Origin: M3007 sp046329435
Lineage (GTDB): Bacteria > Bacteroidota > Bacteroidia > Chitinophagales > Saprospiraceae
Reading direction: 5' to 3'
NCBI GenBank assembly: GCA_046329435.1
Contig: JAXLUR010000012.1
Coordinates: forward strand, 61,999-125,998
Length of the DNA: 64,000 bases
Shown here: positions 1 through 8,651 of the stretch, piece after piece
Layout of the letters: each line of letters opens with the position of its first letter
Position numbering within the stretch: the stretch's first letter is position 1
Notes under the pieces: model-generated
Database searches by the model: none
Told to the model about the DNA's origin: nothing
What the model saw: the letters and a program-made list of their open reading frames with translations, nothing else
Position numbers and translations under genes: made by a program

Positions 1-1
1 C

Positions 2-892
2 CCCTGGCTGCGCCGTGTAAAAGCCGAAACTGGTCTGCGCACCACGATCGAGGTAGCCACAGGCCAGCAGGCTTATGAAGCGCTGAAATTCGGCGTGGAT
101 GTGTTGTGGATCGGCGCCCGCACCACCGTCAATCCCTTTTCCGTTCAGGAAATCGCAGACGCACTGCGCGGAGTGGAGGTGCCGGTGTTGGTCAAAAATC
201 CGGTCAACCCCGACCTGGAACTCTGGATCGGGGCCATCGAGCGTTTGCAGAATGCCGGCGTCGGCCCGATCGGAGCCGTGCATCGCGGTTTTTCGGCTTA
301 CGCCAAAACCAGGTTTCGCAATGCGCCCTGGTGGGAAATTCCGATCGAATTGCGCCGCCGGATGCCCGATTTACCCCTGATCTGCGACAACAGCCACATC
401 TGCGGCAACCGCGACGACCTGCTCGAAGTGGCCCAGCAAGCCCTCGACCTGAACTACGACGGCCTGATGACCGAAGTCCATTGCCGCCCCGACGAAGCGT
501 GGAGCGATGCCAAACAACAGATCACGCCTTTTGCCTACGGCGAAATGCTGCGCCGCCTGACCGTGCCGCAAGTGACCAGCGACAATCCGGAGTTTCTCGA
601 AAACCTGGAACACCTGCGCCATAAAATTGACGAAATCGACCTCGAAATGTTCAATTTACTGGCCCGCCGGATGCGTTGCGCACAGGAAATCGGCCGCTAC
701 AAGCAGCGCAACAACATTGCCATCCTGCAATCGACGCGCTGGAACAGCATCCTGGAAAAGGCCTTTGCACAGGGCCGCCAGCGCGGACTGAGCGACGAGT
801 TCGTGGAAAAAATGTTCACCGCCGTTCACCAGGAAAGTATTGCGCAACAAACCGCCATTATGCACGGGGCTGCTGTCGAAGCGCAACATTGA
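2..892 (+). CDS. Bifunctional DAHP synthase / chorismate mutase (5' truncated by window edge)
   Basis: The reading frame is open from base 2, so the gene begins outside the window; 296 residues are visible. The first part is the C-terminal half of a DAHP synthase barrel, with KNPVNPDLELWIGA, the ICDNSHICG motif and the metal-binding TEVHCRPDEAWSDA segment. The last ~95 residues form an AroQ-type chorismate mutase helix bundle (LRHKIDEIDLEMFNLLARRM, then IGRYKQRNN). DAHP synthase condenses phosphoenolpyruvate with erythrose-4-phosphate at the entry to the shikimate pathway, and chorismate mutase makes prephenate. This fusion order is typical of Bacteroidota, where the mutase domain usually confers prephenate feedback on the synthase. 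The pseudouridine synthase gene starts 17 bp downstream, so the two may be co-transcribed. Confidence 0.95.
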   Translation, partial: PWLRRVKAETGLRTTIEVATGQQAYEALKFGVDVLWIGARTTVNPFSVQEIADALRGVEVPVLVKNPVNPDLELWIGAIERLQNAGVGPIGAVHRGFSAYAKTRFRNAPWWEIPIELRRRMPDLPLICDNSHICGNRDDLLEVAQQALDLNYDGLMTEVHCRPDEAWSDAKQQITPFAYGEMLRRLTVPQVTSDNPEFLENLEHLRHKIDEIDLEMFNLLARRMRCAQEIGRYKQRNNIAILQSTRWNSILEKAFAQGRQRGLSDEFVEKMFTAVHQESIAQQTAIMHGAAVEAQH

Positions 893-908
893 GTCGTATT
901 TTTGTCGC

Positions 909-1514
909 ATGAAAACTGTCGGACCGGGCGCTTACGGCGCACCTAAATATTACCTCGTGTACAAACCCTACGGCATGTTGTCGCAGTTTACCCGCGAGGC
1001 GCCCGGGCAAACTACCCTGGCCGACCTGGATTTTACCTTCCCCAGGGATGTGTATCCAGTGGGCCGCCTCGATGCCGACAGCGAAGGCTTGCTGTTGCTG
1101 ACCAGCGACAAATCCCTGAATACGCGGATGCTCGACCCGCGTTTCGAGCATCCGCGAACCTACTGGGCCCAGGTAGAAGGCATACCAGACGAAACGGCGC
1201 TCGTCCGCCTGCAAACCGGCGTCGATATTCAGGTCAATGGCAAACGGCACCACACCAGGCCGGCCCTGGCAAGGGTGCTGTTACCGGCGCCGATGCTCCC
1301 CGAACGCAATCCGCCCATCCGTTTTCGGAAAACAGTGCCCGATACCTGGCTCGAGCTGACGCTGACCGAAGGTAAAAACCGGCAGGTACGACGGATGTGC
1401 GCAGCAGTCGGTTTGCCGGTGTTGCGCCTGGTACGGGCGGCCATCGGGCGTGTTCTACTGGGTGATATGCAGCCCGGAGAAGTGCGGGAAGCAAGCAGGG
1501 AGTTGTTCCAGTAG
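909..1514 (+). CDS. rluE: rRNA large-subunit pseudouridine synthase (RluE/RsuA family)
   Basis: A 201 aa pseudouridine synthase of the RsuA/RluB/E/F group. The catalytic motif VGRLDADSEGLLLLT contains the nucleophilic Asp, and the family's C-terminal NRQVRRM motif is present. It lacks an N-terminal S4 domain and begins directly with the YLVYKPYG segment, which matches the short RluE subgroup that modifies U2457 of 23S rRNA in E. coli. The ATG at 909 is preferred because upstream in-frame starts fall inside the preceding chorismate mutase coding sequence. The exact target uridine is inferred from family membership only. Confidence 0.88.
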   Translation: MKTVGPGAYGAPKYYLVYKPYGMLSQFTREAPGQTTLADLDFTFPRDVYPVGRLDADSEGLLLLTSDKSLNTRMLDPRFEHPRTYWAQVEGIPDETALVRLQTGVDIQVNGKRHHTRPALARVLLPAPMLPERNPPIRFRKTVPDTWLELTLTEGKNRQVRRMCAAVGLPVLRLVRAAIGRVLLGDMQPGEVREASRELFQ

Positions 1515-1541
1515 ATGCCGGGGAATTTTTCGAAAAAAACA

Positions 1542-2015
1542 TCAGGCTGGCATGACGCCGAACAGTTCCTCCAGTTTTTTCCAGCGGTAATTAAAAATGC
1601 CTTCCAGCTGCCGTCGTACGAAAATGGCGTGGGCAAGGCGACCCAAAATGCCGAGCGGAAGGCGATAATGAACGAGATCGGTCATTTCCACACCGCCTTC
1701 AATCGCCTTGAAATGGTGCTGATGATGCCAGAGCGCATAGGGGCCGACCCGTTGCTCATCCACAAAAAAGCGTTGGTGTTCGACGTGGGTGATTTCGGTC
1801 ATCCAGTACAGCGGGATGCCCAGCAGGGGCGTGACGGTATAATCGATGATCTGACCGGCATACATGTGCGTCAAAAAAGCCGGGTCGGTGTGTACATGAA
1901 ACCCCATGTAAGGTGGGGTAATCACTTTCAGGTTGTCGGGTGCGGAGAAGAAGTCCCAGGCGTGTTCGAGGGAGATGGGCAGTCGTTGTACTCTTTTTAA
2001 CGTAAAAGTGGCCAT
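1542..2015 (-). CDS. SRPBCC (START-like) ligand-binding protein
   Basis: A 157 aa single-domain protein with the helix-grip signature of SRPBCC/polyketide-cyclase-like proteins: an N-terminal strand (FTLKRVQRLPISLEHAWDFF), the conserved SAPDNLKVITPP segment, and a long C-terminal helix (FVRRQLEGIFNYRWKKLEELF). Such proteins bind hydrophobic ligands, and many are annotated as cell-division inhibitor-like SRPBCC proteins. No catalytic residues can be assigned. The start at 2015 (MATFTLK) is preferred over 11 poorly supported residues upstream. It converges on the pseudouridine synthase and lies 58 bp downstream of the CBS-domain gene on the same strand. Confidence 0.75.
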   Translation of the reverse strand: MATFTLKRVQRLPISLEHAWDFFSAPDNLKVITPPYMGFHVHTDPAFLTHMYAGQIIDYTVTPLLGIPLYWMTEITHVEHQRFFVDEQRVGPYALWHHQHHFKAIEGGVEMTDLVHYRLPLGILGRLAHAIFVRRQLEGIFNYRWKKLEELFGVMPA

Positions 2016-2073
2016 TGTTTGTGTTTTGACACCCCAAACAATGGCCACGGACGACGGTTCAAAACCGGTGGTT

Positions 2074-2499
2074 TTACATGTTTTCCGGCACGAATTTCCC
2101 GAGATCTTCCGGGTACTCCTTGTTGTATTCGTAGCGAATCAGGTCGGTGGAAGTAATAATACCGACGAGTTCATGTTCATCGTTGACGATCGGAACAGCG
2201 TGGAAAAGGTGCTCCTTGAGTACTTCTGCCACGGCGCCCAGATGCTGATCGGGGTCGAGCGCGGCGATTTTACGAACCATCAATTCAGTTACGGGGATTT
2301 TGTCGTACTCCTCGGCCGATTTGCCGAGCCGGAAGATGTCCCACGAAGAAATCAGGCCGACCAATTTCTTGCCTTCCAGAACGGGGAGGTGGTGAATGTG
2401 TTTTTCCAGCATGATCCGACGCGCGTCGCCGAGGGTGTTTTCCGGCGTCAGGGTGATCACATTCGAGGTCATCACCGCGCGCACATATTCGTTCATCAT
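2074..2499 (-). CDS. Tandem CBS-domain protein
   Basis: A 141 aa protein made almost entirely of two CBS motifs, the first at about residues 8-65 (VRAVMTSNVITLTPENTL ... LVGLISSWDIFRL) and the second at about 75-132 (ELMVRKIAALDPDQHLG ... LVGIITSTDLIRYEYN). CBS pairs bind adenosyl ligands such as AMP, ATP or SAM and act as stand-alone energy sensors or regulatory subunits. The start is placed at the double ATG (2494-2499), because the upstream in-frame extension has no resemblance to a CBS protein. No fused effector domain is present and the partner is unknown. Confidence 0.85.
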   Translation of the reverse strand: MMNEYVRAVMTSNVITLTPENTLGDARRIMLEKHIHHLPVLEGKKLVGLISSWDIFRLGKSAEEYDKIPVTELMVRKIAALDPDQHLGAVAEVLKEHLFHAVPIVNDEHELVGIITSTDLIRYEYNKEYPEDLGKFVPENM

Positions 2500-2698
2500 A
2501 GGCTGTAAAGCATAATATTTAGTGAAAAAATGGACAGTATTCTGTTTTACCCTCCAAAGTAGAGCCTTCCCCGGAAACCGGCAAGGAAATCCTTGATTTT
2601 GACAAATTTTAGGGTGCGCCCGGTCTGCCTTTTTTATCCGCAACAAATTGATTATCAGGCATTGACAGCTTATCCTATGGCTAGACGCCGTGATTCTT

Positions 2699-3499
2699 TC
2701 AACTACCGAGCTCCCGGGCGCGTGCCAGGGCCGCTTCGGCGCCGGCCATCACACTGGAGTGCAAGGCCGTGTCTCTGAAAACCCGCAGGGCCGCTTCGGT
2801 AGTCCCTCCTTTGCTGGCAACCTTCCCGATCCATTCCTCGCACGACAAATCGGCTTTGTTGTAAAGATCGACCGCCCCAGTAAAAGTCTGGGCGACAAGC
2901 AGTTCGGCCTCCGAAGCGGAGAAACCCATATTGGTCGCAGCCTGTATCATGGCATTCATAAAAAAATACACATAGGCCGGCCCCGAGCCGGAAATAGCTG
3001 TTGCAGCATCAATCATCTCCTCTTTTTCCACGTAAAGGGTCTTGCCCGTCGTGTTAAGCAGGTTTTGCACCGTGACCAGTTCGATCCTCGTGACAGCATC
3101 CGTCGAGGTAAAAGCCGTGACGCCGGCGCCGATCTGGGCCGGCAGGTTGGGCATGGCACGGATTACCTTTTGGGCGCCCAGGGCCTGCGAAATAGCGTGC
3201 AGCCGCACCCCAGCCATAATGCTGAGAAATACCTGACCGGGGTCGACCAGGCGGGCAATTTGTTCGAAAAGGCGCGGGGAATCCTGTGGTTTCACGGCCA
3301 GAATGCACAAATCTGCCTCGGGTACACAATACTCGGGTTCGCTAAAAAAACGCCCGTCGAAATGCTGGCTGAGGTGATTGGCCTTTTCGTACGAGCGGCA
3401 AAGAACCATCAGGTTGTCGGCGGTCACGATCCTGCTGCGCAAAAATGTTTGCGCGTAGGTCAGCCCCATGTTCCCTCCGCCGAGTATGAGAATTTTCAT
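2699..3499 (-). CDS. proC: Pyrroline-5-carboxylate reductase
   Basis: A 266 aa enzyme for the last step of proline synthesis, NAD(P)H-dependent reduction of 1-pyrroline-5-carboxylate. The N-terminal Rossmann motif is MKILILGGGNMG, and the C-terminal dimerisation and active-site region contains SGSGPAYVYFF followed by the SKGGTTEAAL segment diagnostic of ProC. The length matches the family (about 265-275 aa). The ATG at 3499 is chosen because the Rossmann strand begins there and the upstream in-frame extension overlaps the promoter of the divergent isoaspartyl peptidase gene, whose ATG is 52 bp away. Confidence 0.95.
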   Translation of the reverse strand: MKILILGGGNMGLTYAQTFLRSRIVTADNLMVLCRSYEKANHLSQHFDGRFFSEPEYCVPEADLCILAVKPQDSPRLFEQIARLVDPGQVFLSIMAGVRLHAISQALGAQKVIRAMPNLPAQIGAGVTAFTSTDAVTRIELVTVQNLLNTTGKTLYVEKEEMIDAATAISGSGPAYVYFFMNAMIQAATNMGFSASEAELLVAQTFTGAVDLYNKADLSCEEWIGKVASKGGTTEAALRVFRDTALHSSVMAGAEAALARARELGS

Positions 3500-3551
3500 G
3501 TGTTCAGTTTTGCCGCAAAAATTGGACTTTTCGGCAGTAAAAATTCCATAC

Positions 3552-4595
3552 ATGAAAAAATTACACGTATTCAGCGCCGCTTTTGTCATGATCACCGCCA
3601 TGTTGCTTTACAATCAGGGCTGTACGCCGGCCGGCCAAAACCCTACGGGCAGCAGTCAGCGCCCCCAATGGGCCATTGCCATCCACGGTGGCGCCGGCGC
3701 GCTGAGTCGCGCCGAAATGACGCCTGAAAAAGAAGCCGCGTACCGGGCAGCGCTCGACAGCGCCCTGCAAATCGGCGAAACCGTGCTGCGCAACGGCGGC
3801 ACAGCCCTCGACGCCGTAACGCAAACGGTCAGCTGGCTCGAAGACTGTCCCCTGTTCAACGCCGGCCGGGGCGCCGTTTTCACGCACGACGGGCGCAATG
3901 AACTCGATGCCAGCATCATGGATGGCAGCACGCAAATGGCCGGCGCCGTGGGCGGCGTTACCATTGTCAAAAACCCGATCCGGCTTGCGCGCGCCGTGAT
4001 GGAAAAATCACCTCACGTATTCCTCACGGGCAAAGGCGCCGAGCAGTTCGCCATCGAACATGGCATCGATACCGTGGCGCCTTCGTGGTTTTTTACGCAG
4101 GAACGCTGGAATGCGCTCCAGAAAGCATTGGATGAGGAAAAAGCAAACGGAAAAACCGGGGCGCTCGGACACAATCCCGACTACAAATTCGGCACCGTCG
4201 GCTGCGTGGCGCTCGATCAGGCCGGCAACCTCGCGGCGGGCACCAGCACCGGAGGGATGACCAACAAACGCTGGAACCGGCTGGGCGACTCGCCGGTCAT
4301 CGGCGCGGGCACTTATGCCTCCAACGACGCCTGCGCAGTGTCATGCACCGGGCACGGAGAATTTTTTATCCGCTACGCCGTGGCCCACGATGTCTGGGCG
4401 CTGATGTCGTACAAAGGCCTGTCGTTGCAAGAAGCCGCCGACTGGGTGGTCAATAAAAAACTGGTGGAAAAAGGCGGCGAAGGCGGCCTGATCGCCGTGG
4501 ATAAAAACGGCAACATTGCATTGCCTTTTAATTCGGAAGGAATGTACCGAGGCTACGCGCGGCCCGGGGAACGCAAAATTGATATTTACAAATAA
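3552..4595 (+). CDS. iaaA: Isoaspartyl peptidase / L-asparaginase (Ntn hydrolase), exported
   Basis: A 347 aa plant-type asparaginase of the N-terminal nucleophile family. The precursor autocleaves before Thr215 in the motif KFGTVGCVALD, and the substrate-binding TSTGGMTNKRWNRLGDSP segment follows. The N terminus is a hydrophobic signal (KKLHVFSAAFVMITAMLLY) ending near Cys24 (NQGC), so the protein is exported and may be a lipoprotein, although the lipobox is not canonical. These enzymes release isoaspartyl residues from damaged peptides and hydrolyse asparagine. Divergent from proC. Downstream, the convergent gap holds a heptamer-based inverted repeat. Confidence 0.92.
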   Translation: MKKLHVFSAAFVMITAMLLYNQGCTPAGQNPTGSSQRPQWAIAIHGGAGALSRAEMTPEKEAAYRAALDSALQIGETVLRNGGTALDAVTQTVSWLEDCPLFNAGRGAVFTHDGRNELDASIMDGSTQMAGAVGGVTIVKNPIRLARAVMEKSPHVFLTGKGAEQFAIEHGIDTVAPSWFFTQERWNALQKALDEEKANGKTGALGHNPDYKFGTVGCVALDQAGNLAAGTSTGGMTNKRWNRLGDSPVIGAGTYASNDACAVSCTGHGEFFIRYAVAHDVWALMSYKGLSLQEAADWVVNKKLVEKGGEGGLIAVDKNGNIALPFNSEGMYRGYARPGERKIDIYK

Positions 4596-4727
4596 CAACC
4601 ATCCGGCTGCCGGATACCGCGCTGGTTGCCTTCCCTAGCCGGAAGGCGCGGATCGGATTTCAGGGTGAGCAGCCAGCGGGAAAGGTTTCGAAGCTTCGGC
4701 AAGCGGATTTTATCTGACTCAACAACT

Positions 4728-4792
4728 ACTTCGGTGTCCGATATTCGGTGTTCTGCCAAAAAAATTGAACACTGAATACCGAACACCGAAGT
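4728..4792. repeat. Heptamer-array inverted repeat, copy 1
   Basis: Two 26-bp arms (4728-4753 and 4767-4792) pair with 23 of 26 matches around a 13-nt A-rich loop. Each arm is itself a run of degenerate 7-mers of the form TTCGGTG. It lies between convergent genes, so it could serve as a bidirectional terminator, but the same architecture recurs at 25285-25343 and 30050-30133, which suggests a dispersed repeat family. Confidence 0.8.
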
Positions 4793-4841
4793 GTCAGCTG
4801 GAGACAGCCCTGTCCGTCTGAAACAAAGCAGCCGGGCGGGT

Positions 4842-7703
4842 TTATTGAACCAGCACCTTCCGGCGCACGGAGGACTGCTCGCTGGTCCATTCCAGCGTGT
4901 ACACGCCCTTGGGCAAAGTGCCCAGGTCAACGGCCTGACGGGCATTGCCGGCCGGCCAGTTCAAATCCTTGCTTTGCATCAAGGCGCCCTGCATATTGCG
5001 CACGGTAAAGTGCAGTTTTCCGCCAGTAAAGCTGTCAAAATCGGCGAATACCAGCCCGGAGCTCGGGTTGGGCGACAGTTGCAGGTTGCGGGCAAACGAA
5101 GGCGCCGGCTCGACGCCGGAAGGCACCGTCACGACGGCCTCGGCGGCAACGAGGTTGCTGCGGCATTCCACGCCGGGAAAATCAATTTCCCAATTGTAGA
5201 AATAGTAATAGCGGTCGTTGGCCAGGTCAGAGGTTTTGATCGAAATGAAGCCGGGGAGATTGTAAGGATAGGCCACTCCCTGATCGCTGCGGCGGAGCTG
5301 CGGGCTGACGGTTCCCAGATTGGCCTGATTAACAAGGGCATCGGTCGTCAAATGAAGATCGGTGGCCACCGGAAGCTGGAAATCGAGGTCGATAATGGTG
5401 GTGCCGGAGGGGATGGCCACGGTTTTGGTGGCCAGTATGGCGCCCTGGCTGTCTTTGAGGTCAATTTTACGAACCGCTGCCGTGGCCGTGTACACTTTCA
5501 CTTTTTTGAGTACGCAAGGCGAATAGCAGTCGAAAATGAGCGCGCCGTTGAACTGGTTGCCGCTGAGGGTGGTGCCCTGGTGATCGACCGGACCGACAAA
5601 CTGGTTGGGCATGTCGTTGGTGCTCACATTCTGGACCCAGTAAGTGGTGTTTTCGGAAAGTGGCGGCGTGACAAAAGACGAACCCGTACCAACCACGCTG
5701 CCGCCGATGGAGGCGTCGTACCAGACGAGCGAATCGCCCGTAGCCGTCAGGATGGCGCTTTCATTGATCAAAATCGTATCGGGCGAAGTCACGGGAGAGG
5801 CGGCAAACAACACTTCGACATGTTGCGCGGCAGACGTGAACGTGGCGCAAAGGCCTTGCGTCGTTACCGTATAAGCGCCGCTTGCATTGGCTACGATACT
5901 TTGCGTGGTGGCGCCATTGCTCCACGCATAGGAAGCCGCTTCTGAAGCCGTCAGCGTGACGGAGCCTCCGGCGCAGAACACCGTGTCGCCGGCAACCTCG
6001 ATCGTCGGAATTTCTACCGGATCCACCACGATGTTGATGGCATTCGAGCCGGCATTGCAGCCTTCTGCCGAGCCTACGACCACCGAATACTGATCGGCCG
6101 AGGTAGCTTCGATCGACTGGGTCGTGGCGCCATTACTCCACAGGTAGGAAGCATAGCCGTCGGGCGCGGTCAGCGTGACGCTCTGGCCGCTGCAAATGGT
6201 CGTAGGGCCGTTTGCGGTGATATCGACTTCAGGAATGGTACAACCGCCTTCCTGCAGGGAAATGTACTGATTGACTTCCTGATTGTACAGTTTGTCCACA
6301 TGCCCCGAAGGCCAGCGAACCTCGACGGAATCGACCGTCGTCAGTTGGCCCATACCAAAATGAATCAGCATGGAGTTTTGAATGCCATAGCTTTCGCCGG
6401 AACGCACCTCGCGGATCTGGATGCCCAGTGGGCTGTACAGCGTCACCCGGGCGCCCACGCCGTTTCGATTGCTTTGCACGCCGCGAAGACTCAGCCCGAA
6501 GTAGTGGTTGTTGTTGCCCTGATTCATCCAAAGCGCATCGGGAATGTTGCTCGGGTCGGTGTACACGTCGGCATAACCGCCGTAGATATCCTGGAAGCCG
6601 TCGTGGTTGAGATCGCCCACCGCGAAGGATTCCATCAGGTTGTTGTCGAAGGGATTGGGCACTTCGGTAAAGGTTTTGTCGCCGTTGTTGTGCAACAGGT
6701 GATGCGCGGTACCGGCCACGAGGATATCGACGAATCCATCGTTGTCAAAATCGCGAAAAATACCCTGGAGCGGCAGGCCGGTGATCTGCGTGGCAATGCC
6801 GGAGGCGGGACCGATATTGGTAAAATGGCCTGCGCCATCATTTTCCAGCAACATGCTCGGCACGTCGTGGTTGGTGACCAGACAATCGAAGTCGCCGTCG
6901 TTGTCGATATCGCCGAAATCGGCCGTCCAGCTTTGGGCGCCGATGCGCAGGCCGGCGGCATCGGCAGTGTCCTGGGTATACGTGCCGTCTCCGTTGTTGA
7001 GAAATAACTGGTTGATACGGCGCGGGTCGGTCGGGTCATTGACGCCCTGGCGGCATTTGGCGATGTAGAGGTCGAGGTCCTTGTCGTTGTCCACATCGCT
7101 CCAGACCGAGCCGTAATTGCCCGAATTGTCGGACGTAGGCACGGTGCGGAGGTCGATCCAGTTGGGCTGGTACACGAACTGACCCGCGCCGTTGTTGCCA
7201 AATATTTTGGCAACGCCGTCGTCATGGCAGGCAAAAATATCGAGCCAGCCGTCGTTGTTGATGTCGGCAAAATTGACCCCCTGCAAAAACACAGCGGGGC
7301 TGGTCAGGTTTTGAATGGTAAAAGTGGAGCCATCGGCGGAGAAAGTGACCACCTTGATGCCGTCCTGATAACCGCCGGCCACCACATCGACGTAGCCGTT
7401 GTTGTCCATATCGCCGGCACACATGCCCCACTGGCTACCGCCGGGCAGGTCGGCCACGGCTTTGTGGGTAAAGGGCTGATTGGGAGAGGTTTGCAATTCG
7501 AGGGCAAGAACGGAGCCCTGATTCATTCGTGCGATATCGTCGAGGCCGTCGCCGTTGACATCGAGCACGGCAATGGCAACCCCGCTGTAATAGGGTGGCG
7601 TTTGCAGCAAACTGGTTTGTTTGGTAAAGGCTGTTTGAGCCGACAGGGCGCCGGCAAAGCCGATGGCCAATGTGAATAAAACAAGGCGGTTAAAGCATTT
7701 CAT
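4842..7703 (-). CDS. Secreted VCBS/FG-GAP beta-propeller protein with ASPIC/UnbV domain and T9SS C-terminal signal
   Basis: A 953 aa exported protein. Residues 1-22 are a signal peptide ending in LSAQ. Residues ~40-400 carry at least seven Ca-binding VCBS/FG-GAP loops (for example DVNGDGLDDI, DINNDGWLDI, DIDNDGDFDC, DFDNDGFVDI). An ASPIC/UnbV domain follows (NGVGARVTLY ... VDSVEVRWPSG), so the N-terminal half resembles CRTAC1-type proteins. Two Ig-like repeats come next, sharing SYLWSNGATTQSI and SYAWSNGATTQSI. The C terminus (LSPNPSSGLV ... LPKGVYTLEWTS ... KVLVQ) is a type A T9SS sorting domain, so surface attachment or secretion by the type IX system is expected. A TACCTTTC element near 7750 resembles a -7 box. 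The ligand is unknown. Confidence 0.9.
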   Translation of the reverse strand: MKCFNRLVLFTLAIGFAGALSAQTAFTKQTSLLQTPPYYSGVAIAVLDVNGDGLDDIARMNQGSVLALELQTSPNQPFTHKAVADLPGGSQWGMCAGDMDNNGYVDVVAGGYQDGIKVVTFSADGSTFTIQNLTSPAVFLQGVNFADINNDGWLDIFACHDDGVAKIFGNNGAGQFVYQPNWIDLRTVPTSDNSGNYGSVWSDVDNDKDLDLYIAKCRQGVNDPTDPRRINQLFLNNGDGTYTQDTADAAGLRIGAQSWTADFGDIDNDGDFDCLVTNHDVPSMLLENDGAGHFTNIGPASGIATQITGLPLQGIFRDFDNDGFVDILVAGTAHHLLHNNGDKTFTEVPNPFDNNLMESFAVGDLNHDGFQDIYGGYADVYTDPSNIPDALWMNQGNNNHYFGLSLRGVQSNRNGVGARVTLYSPLGIQIREVRSGESYGIQNSMLIHFGMGQLTTVDSVEVRWPSGHVDKLYNQEVNQYISLQEGGCTIPEVDITANGPTTICSGQSVTLTAPDGYASYLWSNGATTQSIEATSADQYSVVVGSAEGCNAGSNAINIVVDPVEIPTIEVAGDTVFCAGGSVTLTASEAASYAWSNGATTQSIVANASGAYTVTTQGLCATFTSAAQHVEVLFAASPVTSPDTILINESAILTATGDSLVWYDASIGGSVVGTGSSFVTPPLSENTTYWVQNVSTNDMPNQFVGPVDHQGTTLSGNQFNGALIFDCYSPCVLKKVKVYTATAAVRKIDLKDSQGAILATKTVAIPSGTTIIDLDFQLPVATDLHLTTDALVNQANLGTVSPQLRRSDQGVAYPYNLPGFISIKTSDLANDRYYYFYNWEIDFPGVECRSNLVAAEAVVTVPSGVEPAPSFARNLQLSPNPSSGLVFADFDSFTGGKLHFTVRNMQGALMQSKDLNWPAGNARQAVDLGTLPKGVYTLEWTSEQSSVRRKVLVQ

Positions 7704-7913
7704 GTTTCGAAGGATAGAAAAAAGGGTTTGAAAAACGACGCGAAAGGTAGCCTAATATGCCTGCATTTCACGGCATGACCCGCGGCTTGGCTAATCCCGG
7801 ACAAATGCTTAGGCGCGTTAAAAGCCTGTTAAAGCAGGTTCCGCGGGTTAAACCGCTTTATTTTTCCTCCGTCAAAACCCATTATTCACACTCAAAATCA
7901 ACACAGATTTTTT

Positions 7914-8333
7914 ATGAAAAAGCATCTGTTCCTGCTGTTCTGCCTGCTTTCTTTCGGCTTCGCCACCCAGCTCTGCGCCCAGCAACCCCAATCGGTCGAC
8001 AAGGCTGAAAACAAAATTGATCGCGCCGAAAACAAAGCTGACCGCGCTGAAAACAAAGCCGACCGCGCCGAAAACCGCCGTGATCGCGCCGAAAACAAAG
8101 CTGATCGCGCTGAAAACCGCCGCGACCGCCGCGAAGACAAACGCGACGAACGCCACGACGGGGGCCGGCTCGACAAAATGGAAGACAAAAGGGATAAAGC
8201 AGAAGACAAGGCCGATCGTGCCGAAAACAAACGCGACCGCGCCGAAAACAAGGCGGATCGCGCGGAGAACAAACGCGACCGTGCCGAAAACAAACGCGAC
8301 CGGAAAGAAAATCGCCGCGACCGCAAAAACTGA
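7914..8333 (+). CDS. Exported highly charged heptapeptide-repeat protein
   Basis: A 139 aa protein with a clear signal peptide (KKHLFLLFCLLSFGFATQLCAQ). From residue 30 on it consists almost wholly of 7-residue repeats of the form D-R-A-E-N-K-A/R, with variants AENRRDR and AEDKADR, and only Asp, Glu, Lys, Arg, Asn and Ala in quantity. The DNA shows a matching 21-nt tandem repeat. The heptad spacing and alternating charge predict a long single alpha-helix or coiled coil in the periplasm. No enzymatic motif is visible. Similar charged repeat proteins are seen in Bacteroidota, but I know of no established function. The repeat number may vary between strains. Confidence 0.85.
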   Translation: MKKHLFLLFCLLSFGFATQLCAQQPQSVDKAENKIDRAENKADRAENKADRAENRRDRAENKADRAENRRDRREDKRDERHDGGRLDKMEDKRDKAEDKADRAENKRDRAENKADRAENKRDRAENKRDRKENRRDRKN

Positions 8334-8651
8334 TTTTGTTTTCTCTTGATCAGGAAGTCCGGCAGCCCGTAGTATTTGCGGGGCCGCCCCAAGTTTAACA
8401 GCGATCCCGAACAGGATGACAGGGTGTGCAGGAGCATGCGGCAAAACCGGCTGCTTTTGCGCACCCTGTTCCGTTGAGGCAAGCGCAGATGGACATCGGC
8501 GATAGCGCAGGTTTATGGAATAATAATTGGCCTCGTCCCGGTTTTTTATTTAACAACCAAACAATCATTGGCTTGCCGGGCGCAAAAGCGGCTTGTAAGG
8601 CAGGCGCTGTTTATCCATAAACAAGGCGGCCTGAAAGCGGAAGCGCAGGTG
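8334..8651. other. Gene-free stretch with one imperfect hairpin
   Basis: These 318 bases hold no convincing gene; short open frames lack start context and family resemblance. A hairpin at 8419-8469 pairs CAGGGTGTGC (8420-8429) with GCGCACCCTG (8459-8468) through one G-U wobble, with a partly paired interior. It has no T-run and may be a weak terminator or a structured 3' end between two convergent genes. Confidence 0.5.

Noticed and set aside
2690..3727. 345-codon open frame on the plus strand
   Set aside because: It is antisense to proC, and its translation has no recognisable features.
7980..8330. Possible CRISPR-like or satellite array
   Set aside because: The 21-nt repeats have no spacers and stay in frame within a signal-peptide-bearing ORF, so they are coding repeats.
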